A stretch of 64,000 nt of DNA, taken from contig NZ_NUPZ01000035.1 of assembly GCF_002584985.1 (NCBI RefSeq), positions 16,386-80,385 on the forward strand, in the 5' to 3' direction. This DNA comes from Bacillus sp. AFS029637. GTDB taxonomy: Bacteria; Bacillota; Bacilli; Bacillales; Bacillaceae_G. The notes beneath the pieces were generated by a model. The model saw only the letters and a program-made list of their open reading frames with translations. It did no database searches and was not told where the DNA came from. Numbering within the stretch: position 1 is the first letter of the stretch; the number at the start of each line of letters is the position of its first letter. Positions 8,258 to 14,952 of the stretch are shown in pieces. The translations under genes and the position numbers were made by a program.

Positions 8258-9345
8258 AACGCATGACAAATTTTATCCGTATGAATAAATTGATTTTTCA
8301 AGGATTTTATGACCTTATGAATGAATACCCTAGGGAAGTTCATTTATATACCCCTAGATGGATAAGTTTGAATGATGAGGAAAAAGCCCGTTGTAATGGT
8401 CTCTATGTAAAAGATTTTTTTAGATTAGAAAATGGGCTTATTTCTTGTTTAATTGAGGATTCGATAAATAACGATAGATACTTCGCTATTATTGGTGTTG
8501 AGAAAGATATTGAGTTTTACTCTGAAATTTTAATACCGAAAAGTGTAACAAAAGAATTCTTTTTTAGAATTGTGTGTGACCTAGCAATTCAACCGAGGGA
8601 ATCATCAGATAAATATAGTATTGAAAATGAATTGTTATTTGAGAGTAGTGATACAGAAGGGTATGCAGGTCATGAATATGATGTTGTGAAGAAATATTTC
8701 CCATCTGTTCATTTATTTAAAGTTCAAGAAGGTTATGTCGAATCAGATCTGCCATTAATAAATTTAACTGGTTATTTTTTATGTGAAAATAAAGAAGGAA
8801 TTGGTGTAGGATATTGTGAAGAAGCGTTGGTTCAATATAAAGAGATTTTCACATTGAACTTTGAAACTTTAAATTACAATGCTTTAGTGAGAAGTTTAAT
8901 AAATCTTTATTATAAAGATGTTTTTATGGATATTTATAGATGTATAGAGTATTTATATAGAGCTTATAACATAAATGAAATTAAGAAGAAGTTAGAGACA
9001 ACGTTAAATTTAGACGATGTGTATAGTATGGTAACAAGCCAGTTGAGTTACAAGTTTACAGAATCAGCGAGTATAAATAAGATCTTTCAGGATATGCCTA
9101 GTAGAGTAACAACAAAGCTTAGAAATATTGAGGCTTTTGAAGGCGAAAGTAAGGAAGATGAATGGTTCTATAAGGTAAGAAATTCTTTAGTACACGGTAG
9201 AAGAATGGGAAAAGAACTACAATTAGAGGAGAAAGATTGGTTTGTTTTATTAGGTGTTAGTCTAGAAATATTAAAAATGGTTCATCAATATGCAAAAGAC
9301 CATAATATTTCAGTGGATTTTATTCATCAAATTCAAAAAAATTGA
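8254..9345 (+). CDS. HEPN-domain protein, candidate ribonuclease, 363 aa
   Basis: The C-terminal third has a HEPN signature: YKVRNSLVHGRR, i.e. Arg309-Asn310-x3-His314 (RX4H), preceded about 70 residues earlier by the helix DIYRCIEYLYRAYN, a usual first HEPN helix. RX4-6H is the catalytic motif of HEPN RNases in toxin-antitoxin, Abi and CRISPR effectors. The N-terminal 220 residues are beta-rich and unrecognised; overall layout resembles ApeA-like proteins with an N-terminal sensor and a C-terminal HEPN. The ATG at 8254 overlaps the upstream stop (ATGA); an in-frame ATG at 8230 is possible but has no ribosome binding site. With its partner it forms a two-gene unit closed by a terminator. Confidence 0.6.
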   Translation: MKRMTNFIRMNKLIFQGFYDLMNEYPREVHLYTPRWISLNDEEKARCNGLYVKDFFRLENGLISCLIEDSINNDRYFAIIGVEKDIEFYSEILIPKSVTKEFFFRIVCDLAIQPRESSDKYSIENELLFESSDTEGYAGHEYDVVKKYFPSVHLFKVQEGYVESDLPLINLTGYFLCENKEGIGVGYCEEALVQYKEIFTLNFETLNYNALVRSLINLYYKDVFMDIYRCIEYLYRAYNINEIKKKLETTLNLDDVYSMVTSQLSYKFTESASINKIFQDMPSRVTTKLRNIEAFEGESKEDEWFYKVRNSLVHGRRMGKELQLEEKDWFVLLGVSLEILKMVHQYAKDHNISVDFIHQIQKN

Positions 9346-9365
9346 TGTCTTTGCGCTTACAGTCG

Positions 9366-9400
9366 CCCCTCAAAGTATATGCTTTGAGGGGATTTTTTCT
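9366..9400 (+). terminator. rho-independent terminator of the cassette
   Basis: CCCCTCAAAG (9366-9375) and CTTTGAGGGG (9382-9391) pair perfectly, followed by six T. The distal half is identical to that of the terminator at 6565. Confidence 0.9.
9378..9398. repeat. direct repeat (right copy) flanking the two-gene cassette
   Basis: Second copy of the 21-base terminator segment at 6581-6601. The 2.8 kb between them is exactly the cassette with its upstream region. Confidence 0.75.
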
Positions 9401-9480
9401 TTTCAAGTTAAGGGTATTACATATCTTATATACAACACCATATTCTATCACCTTATCTGTTGTTTCTGAATGACAACTAT

Positions 9481-9786
9481 TTATGAATAACTGTTTCCTG
9501 TCTTACTATAAAATTCATAGGCGAAAAAACCAAATAAATAGCCGATTCCAGCTCCTAAACCAATTGTAAACAATGAATAATTCGGGAAAAATATGTCGAT
9601 CATTATACCGATTAAACACCCTAACAGCATTCCCATTGGTATGAGACTATCTAATAAAACTTGAGCGTTTTTTGATTTTTTCTTACCTAAGGTGCCGTTA
9701 TTATATTTATGTTTAAGCCTTCCAATCACATATACTACAATTCCCCCGGCTATTAAAACAGGCGCAATTGCTGTAAGTAACCACAT
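9481..9786 (-). CDS. small integral membrane protein, 101 aa
   Basis: Three predicted membrane helices (about residues 2-22, 48-68 and 72-94) with a Lys-rich cytoplasmic loop KHKYNNGTLGKKKSK between the first two, which by the positive-inside rule places the loop inside. AAAGGAG lies 8 nt before the ATG at 9786; a longer frame to 9804 ignores it. No family recognised. It is transcribed toward the cassette terminator and has no obvious partner. Confidence 0.65.
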   Translation of the reverse strand: MWLLTAIAPVLIAGGIVVYVIGRLKHKYNNGTLGKKKSKNAQVLLDSLIPMGMLLGCLIGIMIDIFFPNYSLFTIGLGAGIGYLFGFFAYEFYSKTGNSYS

Positions 9787-9901
9787 GTTAGAGTCTCCTT
9801 TCACCTTTTAATATAATTATACCAGATACTTACAATTGGGTATTCCTGAACGTACTATCTAGTTTATTTAAAAGGCCAATCAAAAAAACTTTCAATTGTA
9901 T

Positions 9902-10894
9902 TTAAAAACTAGTCAAAAACACTTTCCCTTTTGTTTTCTCAGCAGACTGCACAACATCAACCGCTGTTTTCACATCCGCTAAGTCATACGTAGAATGTAC
10001 CGTCATAAAACGTAATTGCTTATTTTCTACTAAGCGAATTAAGTGACGAAACGTTTCTTGCCATTTGTGTGGTGACACATCTTTATTCCAATGTCGTAAA
10101 TGAAATATGTTTGTGTGCACTTTTGCTTTCGTGACAATCTCTGCCCAGTTTACTTGTACGCCCGATAGAAGACCGATAGTCAAAAAATGTCCATTTGGAC
10201 GTACACAAAACGCCAATTCATTTCCGTCAGGTCCTCCAATAGAATCAATCGCAGCATCTGCACCAGCTCCGTTTGTTAATTCCATAACTGTTTCGTGAAG
10301 CGGAGCAGTGGAAGTATTTATTACATAATCGGCACCCAGTTGAAGTAATTCCTCTGTATGTTTACTATTTCTTGTCACTGCAATGAGTCGGAAATTCAAA
10401 ATTTGCGATAACTGTGCAAAAAGGTGACCAATAGCGGATCCGCAAGCATTCACTAATAACACGCTACCCTGTTTTAAGTTTAGTGTTTCTGTACATGTAA
10501 TCCACGCCGTAAGAGGATTAATATACATTTGTGCTGCTGTAAAATCATCAATAGAATCAGGAATAGGGACTACAAAGTCAGCTGACGTCTTCACATATTC
10601 TTGCCAAGTACCTTCCCCGCGTAAAGGTAAAACGCGTTTGCCGATAAAGTCTCTAGAAACGCCCGCACCTACATCTTCTACAATCCCAACACCTTCATAA
10701 CCAGGTATGTTAGGTAATGGAATTCTATGTGCATACGCTCCGGTGATCGGAATTAAGTCAGATGGATTAATCGGTCTAACTCGCATACGAACGAGAACTT
10801 CATTATCTTTTAGTGGTTCTATATTTTTATATTCAACTTGCAATACATCTTTTGGGTTGCCAAACTTGTGAAATTGAATGTGTTTTCCGTGCAA
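9902..10894 (-). CDS. zinc-independent medium-chain dehydrogenase/reductase (quinone oxidoreductase/MECR-like), 330 aa
   Basis: MDR-superfamily oxidoreductase, usual length. The N-terminal GroES-like domain has PINPSDL and PGYEGVGIVEDVG. The Rossmann half has NACGSAIGHLFAQL in place of the usual AxxGxxG, and GADYVINTS. The catalytic zinc ligands (GHE with a Cys) are absent; PGYEG replaces GHE, as in enoyl reductase/quinone reductase members that reduce C=C bonds with NADPH. Cytosolic; substrate unknown. The start is TTG at 10892-10894, supported by an AGGGGGAA about 10 nt upstream. It stands alone. Confidence 0.85.
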   Translation of the reverse strand: MHGKHIQFHKFGNPKDVLQVEYKNIEPLKDNEVLVRMRVRPINPSDLIPITGAYAHRIPLPNIPGYEGVGIVEDVGAGVSRDFIGKRVLPLRGEGTWQEYVKTSADFVVPIPDSIDDFTAAQMYINPLTAWITCTETLNLKQGSVLLVNACGSAIGHLFAQLSQILNFRLIAVTRNSKHTEELLQLGADYVINTSTAPLHETVMELTNGAGADAAIDSIGGPDGNELAFCVRPNGHFLTIGLLSGVQVNWAEIVTKAKVHTNIFHLRHWNKDVSPHKWQETFRHLIRLVENKQLRFMTVHSTYDLADVKTAVDVVQSAEKTKGKVFLTSF

Positions 10895-11258
10895 GATAGA
10901 TGTTCCCCCTTAGTTTGATTGGGTTTATTATAGCATTTTTAGCTTGTGCGCTTAGCACATTAAGGCTAGATAAAAGTGAACAGAAAGGTGTTATGTATAT
11001 ATACATTGATGGAATTAAGCGAGAGAAGTTGCCAGGAAAACGTAGTTATATGAGGTAATTAATAGATTCTTTTCTAAATAAATACTTATTATTCCATATA
11101 AAGGTGAAAAAGAAGGGATTACCCCCAAAATGTCGTTTTTTAATGACCTTCTAGGGCGTATTTTTTATTTTCCTTCGACAAAATGTGACATAATATAATC
11201 AGGTCGTCTGATATGATAAGTTCGTAAATCTTACATATTGTCATTGGGGGAATATTTA
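10895..11258. other. intergenic region with promoter for the DUF4352 gene
   Basis: Divergent region of about 360 nt with no gene. A Spo0A-like TTCGACAA at 11174-11181 and a TATAAT at 11194-11199 lie about 60 nt before the DUF4352 gene. The rest is featureless AT-rich sequence. Confidence 0.45.
11174..11199 (+). promoter_or_regulatory. promoter with Spo0A-like box
   Basis: TTCGACAA followed by TATAAT 12 nt later. There is no good -35, and the box occupies that region, as in Spo0A-activated sigma-A promoters. Assignment is by pattern only. Confidence 0.4.
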
Positions 11259-11837
11259 ATGGGTAAAATTTTCAAGTTTGGGTGTTTAGGATTCATCGGT
11301 TTAATCATACTAGGTATCATTGGATCGGCATTAGGTAGCGGAGATGATGAAAAAGAAAAATCTTCTACAGAGCCAAAACAAGAAACTAGTGCTCCAGCTA
11401 CTAAAGAAGAACCTAAGAAACAAGAGGCTAAAAAAGAACTTTCTAAAGAAGGTGAGTCTTCTAAAGTTAAAATCGCTGTAGGATCTGTTGAATCAGTAGA
11501 TTCTGTAGGTGGCGAATATTTAAAAGAAAAAGCACAAGGTGTGTTTAAAGTAGTTGAAGTTACAGTTACAAACAATCAAAAAGATGCTATTACTGTTGAT
11601 GCTAACAGCTTCAAATTAGTTGATAATAAAGATCGTGAATTTACGTACTCTACACAGGCTCAAACAGCTTTCGATGTAGGTAACGGTGGTAAGTCTGATT
11701 TCTTCTTAAAACAACTTAACCCTGGTTTATCTCAAACAGGTAAAATCATCTTTGATGTTCCTGCTGACGCACAAGGATTAGTTTTAAAAGCTCGTGGCGG
11801 TATGACAGGAAAAGAAATTAAATTAAAAGTTGAATAG
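11259..11837 (+). CDS. DUF4352 (telokin-like) domain exported protein, 192 aa
   Basis: One N-terminal membrane anchor (FGCLGFIGLIILGIIGSAL), a highly charged Glu/Lys/Ser/Thr linker (about 26-70), then an Ig-like DUF4352 domain (about 72-192). Its marks are FKVVEVTVTNNQKDAITVDANS, FKLVDNKDREF and the C-terminal strand pattern GKIIFDVP. Such domains sit outside the membrane and bind unknown partners. The ATG at 11259 is preceded by GGGGGAA with 8-nt spacing. A Spo0A-like box in the promoter and the next, also exported, gene suggest a stationary-phase envelope function. Confidence 0.85.
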   Translation: MGKIFKFGCLGFIGLIILGIIGSALGSGDDEKEKSSTEPKQETSAPATKEEPKKQEAKKELSKEGESSKVKIAVGSVESVDSVGGEYLKEKAQGVFKVVEVTVTNNQKDAITVDANSFKLVDNKDREFTYSTQAQTAFDVGNGGKSDFFLKQLNPGLSQTGKIIFDVPADAQGLVLKARGGMTGKEIKLKVE

Positions 11838-11851
11838 TTAAATAGTTAAAG

Positions 11852-11876
11852 GCACTCAAATGAGTGCTTTTATTTT
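11852..11876 (+). terminator. rho-independent terminator
   Basis: GCACTCA / TGAGTGC (11852-11867) followed by TTTTATTTT. Confidence 0.85.
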
Positions 11877-11924
11877 GCCTTCCCAAATACAATTTAACAA
11901 TTATGCATAAATGGAGGAATCAGC

Positions 11925-12509
11925 ATGAACAAAAAGGTAATCGGAGGAATTTTAGGAGTTATTGTGGTTATTCTAGCCCTTGTAAGTATGAATGTATTAC
12001 AAAAAAATGCTAAAGAAGCAGAAGAGAAGAAGAAACGTGAGGCTAGTTATGTTCAAGCAGCAGCGGAATTTTATAATAATATAGAATTAATGGGGTTTGT
12101 TGCTAATATGGTTTTACCAGAGTATTCGGATGCGTGGTCGAAAGCAATCGATAATCGTCGAGACTTTAATATAGCTGTAAATGCTAAGAAAAAATCATAT
12201 GATTCAATAATTTCTCAAGCTTTTGTAATATATAGTGATATGGAAGGTCAATTAAAAACGGTTTCTGAAGCTGCAAAAGAAAATCCAGATAAATATAAAG
12301 AACTTTATGATGAATACAAAAAAATGTATGGGACTATTACATCTTTAAAGGAACAGACTGAATCACCTAGTGGAACCCTCCTGACATTTAACCAAAATGC
12401 AAATATGTTATTCCAAGAATATAAGAAATATAAAGGTAATATAGATGTAGTTGTATCTGAGGATATAAAAAATGAAGTTGAGAAGATAAAAGAAAAAAAT
12501 AAAGAGTAA
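11925..12509 (+). CDS. membrane-anchored hypothetical protein, 194 aa
   Basis: An N-terminal membrane helix (residues 5-24, KVIGGILGVIVVILALVSMN) is followed by an all-helical, Lys/Glu-rich domain of about 165 residues with coiled-coil character (KNAKEAEEKKKREASY at the start, KNEVEKIKEKNKE at the end). I do not recognise a family. It is probably oriented with the helical part outside. It follows the DUF4352 gene but has its own ribosome binding site (GGAGGAATC) and lies after a terminator. Confidence 0.65.
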   Translation: MNKKVIGGILGVIVVILALVSMNVLQKNAKEAEEKKKREASYVQAAAEFYNNIELMGFVANMVLPEYSDAWSKAIDNRRDFNIAVNAKKKSYDSIISQAFVIYSDMEGQLKTVSEAAKENPDKYKELYDEYKKMYGTITSLKEQTESPSGTLLTFNQNANMLFQEYKKYKGNIDVVVSEDIKNEVEKIKEKNKE

Positions 12510-12596
12510 ACTATTCTTATACTGACATTGATGAGGCGAATGTTATTCATTTAGGCTATGATTGGTACAAAGGATATTGATTTTTTCATTATAAAG

Positions 12597-12634
12597 CAAG
12601 AAGCCACTTTAAAAGTAGCTTCTTGTATTTTTTT
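12597..12634 (+). terminator. rho-independent terminator
   Basis: CAAGAAGCCACTTT pairs with AAAGTAGCTTCTTG (one mismatch), followed by TATTTTTTT. It separates two convergent genes. Confidence 0.85.
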
Positions 12635-12635
12635 A

Positions 12636-12776
12636 TTAAGCCGAAGCCTTCTTCATTCTCTCAAGTAAACTAGATAAAATATGCGTACGATACGATTCTA
12701 GTTTTTTACCTTCATAAGTACGGATACCTAATTTTTTAAGTTCTTTTACATACCAACCTTTGCTTCCGAAATACAT
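12636..12776 (-). CDS. DUF2639 small protein (YflJ-like), 46 aa
   Basis: The sequence FGSKGWYVKELKKLGIRTYE followed by a KLESYRTH segment is the hallmark of DUF2639/YflJ, a family of about 45 residues in Bacillus. The ATG at 12776 has AGGGGAG upstream. A longer frame running to 12890 would overlap the start of the divergent gene and is not needed. It is a soluble basic peptide of unknown role. Confidence 0.8.
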   Translation of the reverse strand: MYFGSKGWYVKELKKLGIRTYEGKKLESYRTHILSSLLERMKKASA

Positions 12777-12927
12777 GTAATCGCTCCCCTTCAACTTTTT
12801 TATTTGTTCTGATTGTACTTGGAGGTACGGGCAATATAATGAAGGAAATGAATTTCGCGCGAAAATGGTTAACTTTGTTGCAAAAGACATATATACTAAA
12901 GGTAGTATACAACGAGGTGGGCAAGAC

Positions 12928-13290
12928 GTGATTATAGAGAAGCACGAAATTCAAATTGACCAAATTACGAGCGGTAAAGTGAATATCTTTACTTTCTATA
13001 GAAATAGAAAGCAAGTTGATGATCATTTTTTACGATTGCAAGAACCATCGCTTACAGCAAACTACTTCTATCATTTTCATTTTGATGTAGAAAGCTTGTA
13101 TCTACTGCAGGAAGAGTTTCCGAGCGTATATCCGTACGACGGTAGTGAAACGATTCACGACTGGACGGAAAAGATGAAAGCGGAATTGCAACATCAGATC
13201 CAAACAGGTAAATGGAATAAACGCGTACGTATCGGTAATCGCATTCTAGATGTGGTGTTTACGTGGTGTGACGAAGATATAGTAGAGTGA
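12928..13290 (+). CDS. hypothetical protein, 120 aa
   Basis: The GTG at 12928 is preceded by GAGGTGG with 7-nt spacing; an ATG at 12865 has no ribosome binding site and would overlap the divergent gene's promoter. It is a cytosolic, mixed alpha/beta protein with many aromatic residues (ANYFYHFHFDVESLYLLQEE) and an acidic C-terminus (TWCDEDIVE). I do not recognise the family. It lies between DUF2639 and yhzD in the conserved segment leading to yhaO, and is probably a housekeeping Bacillus protein. Confidence 0.6.
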   Translation: MIIEKHEIQIDQITSGKVNIFTFYRNRKQVDDHFLRLQEPSLTANYFYHFHFDVESLYLLQEEFPSVYPYDGSETIHDWTEKMKAELQHQIQTGKWNKRVRIGNRILDVVFTWCDEDIVE

Positions 13291-13291
13291 A

Positions 13292-13318
13292 AAAGAAGCG
13301 GATGACGCTTCTTTTTTT
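13292..13318. terminator. bidirectional terminator
   Basis: AAAGAAGCG / CGCTTCTTT stem with a T run on the plus strand and TTTTTC on the minus strand. It serves the convergent genes at 12928 and 13317. Confidence 0.85.
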
Positions 13319-13502
13319 AGCGCTGGAATAAAACGAGCTTACCTGCAGAAGATGTGCAGCGATGCGTTTTTTCGTGCAATCCTTTTTCTTGTAAAATAGA
13401 TTCACCTTTTGCTTTCGCTTCTTTTTCAGTTGCTGCCTCGAATGATTCGTCTAATGCTTTTGAACCATCTTTTTCAAAGACTGTTAGAACGTATACTCCC
13501 AT
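13317..13502 (-). CDS. yhzD: YhzD-like small protein, 61 aa
   Basis: Matches the YhzD family over its whole length: YVLTVFEKDGSKALDESFEA at the start, EKTHRCTSSAGKLVLF at the end. The ATG at 13502 has GGAGGG upstream. The gene is divergent from yhaO, as in B. subtilis where yhzD adjoins the yhaO-N-M cluster. It is a small soluble protein of unknown function; sequence and position both support the name. Confidence 0.8.
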   Translation of the reverse strand: MGVYVLTVFEKDGSKALDESFEAATEKEAKAKGESILQEKGLHEKTHRCTSSAGKLVLFQR

Positions 13503-13710
13503 GAAAATTCCCTCCAATAATTAAAATCAGAATCTTATAACTATTTTGTCATAAATCGCTAGAATATGCAAAGAAATATGTGACATTGCGTGGTAAAATA
13601 AAGTGAAACTTTAATCTTCGGGGAGTCTTTCATACCTGATGATTATTTGTTTTCAACTATTTTAATCTTGATAAAATGAAACTTTTGAAATACAGAAAGG
13701 ATCGTTATTT

Positions 13711-14952
13711 GTGAAACAAGTGAAGTTTATACATGCGGCTGATTTGCATTTGGATAGTCCGTTTAAAGGGATGGAAATGAATGTAGCGCAGTCTGTTTGG
13801 GAAAGAATGAAGCAAAGTACGTTTGAATCATTTGAGCGTATTGTTGATAAAGCGATTCAAGAGCGCGTTGATTTCGTATTACTAGCCGGGGATTTGTATG
13901 ATGCGGAGACGAGAAGTTTGAGGGCGCAAGTGTTTGTGCGCGAGCAAATGAAGAGACTTTCGCAGTACGATATCCCTGTTTTTATTATTCACGGTAACCA
14001 CGACCATTTAGGCGGAAGTTGGGCTGCAATTGAGTTTCCGGAAAATGTTCATGTGTTTACGGAGCCTTATGTAGAAGAGAAGTCATTTTATAAAAATGGT
14101 GAGTTGTTCGCTTCTATTTACGGGTTTAGTTATTTGCAGCAAGCGGTAACGGATAATATGACAGCGCAGTATACGAAAATGAGTGATGCGCCTTTTCATA
14201 TTGGCATGCTTCACGGTAGTGTGGAAGGAGATGCAGAGCATAATCGCTACGCACCGTTTCAAATTCGTGAGCTGAAAGAAAAGCAGTTTGATTATTGGGC
14301 TCTTGGCCATATACATAAACGTGAAATTTTATCGGAAGAGCCGTATATGATTTATCCAGGGAACATACAAGGGCGTCATCGTAAGGAGACGGGCGAGAAA
14401 GGTGCATACCTTATTGAACTTACGAAACAAGGAACGCAATGTTCATTTTTCCATACGGCAGATGTTGTATGGGATGAGATAGAAGTGAGTATCGATGGAC
14501 TTGAAACGGTTGATGATCTTATGACGGCAGTATCAACAGCGATGAATGAATGCCGAAGAGAAGAGGAAGGGACGCTTTTAACTGCCGTATTTACAGGGCA
14601 AGGACCACTTTCTCCTTATTTACGTGATGAAAAACGCGCGGAAGAGATTTTTCATATTTTAGCAGCTGGCGAAGAGCGAAAAAATTTCGTATATGCGATG
14701 AAGTGGAAAAATGGGACGGTTTCTTTTGCAGAAATTGAACGTTTGAAAGAAGAAAATCATTTCGTCGGTAGTGTGCTGAAGGAGTTAGAAGCTTTTACAA
14801 ATATGGACGGAGTGTTGCGCGCGATTTGGACATCTCCTGTAGCGCGTAATAGTATTGAATCTTTTACAGAGGAAGAGAAGAAAGAGATTCAAAAGGAAGC
14901 GGAAAATATTATTTTAGAGCAATTATTCCAGCAAGAGAGGGATAAGAAATGA
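13711..14952 (+). CDS. yhaO: YhaO, SbcD/Mre11-like metallophosphoesterase, 413 aa
   Basis: Calcineurin-type phosphoesterase with all metal motifs: HAADLHLDSPF (Asp11, His13), LLAGDLYD (about 60), IHGNHD (95-98), MLHGS and ALGHIHKR (199-202). This is the nuclease partner of an SMC-like ATPase, as in SbcCD and Mre11-Rad50, acting in DNA end processing in the cytosol. GTG start with AAAGGAT upstream. Its stop overlaps the start of yhaN by 4 nt (ATGA), so the two are translationally coupled and very probably form a complex. Confidence 0.92.
   Translation: MKQVKFIHAADLHLDSPFKGMEMNVAQSVWERMKQSTFESFERIVDKAIQERVDFVLLAGDLYDAETRSLRAQVFVREQMKRLSQYDIPVFIIHGNHDHLGGSWAAIEFPENVHVFTEPYVEEKSFYKNGELFASIYGFSYLQQAVTDNMTAQYTKMSDAPFHIGMLHGSVEGDAEHNRYAPFQIRELKEKQFDYWALGHIHKREILSEEPYMIYPGNIQGRHRKETGEKGAYLIELTKQGTQCSFFHTADVVWDEIEVSIDGLETVDDLMTAVSTAMNECRREEEGTLLTAVFTGQGPLSPYLRDEKRAEEIFHILAAGEERKNFVYAMKWKNGTVSFAEIERLKEENHFVGSVLKELEAFTNMDGVLRAIWTSPVARNSIESFTEEEKKEIQKEAENIILEQLFQQERDKK

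Noticed and set aside
9902..10894. Zinc-dependent alcohol dehydrogenase
   Set aside because: The GHE motif and the structural cysteines are missing; it fits zinc-independent quinone/enoyl reductases.
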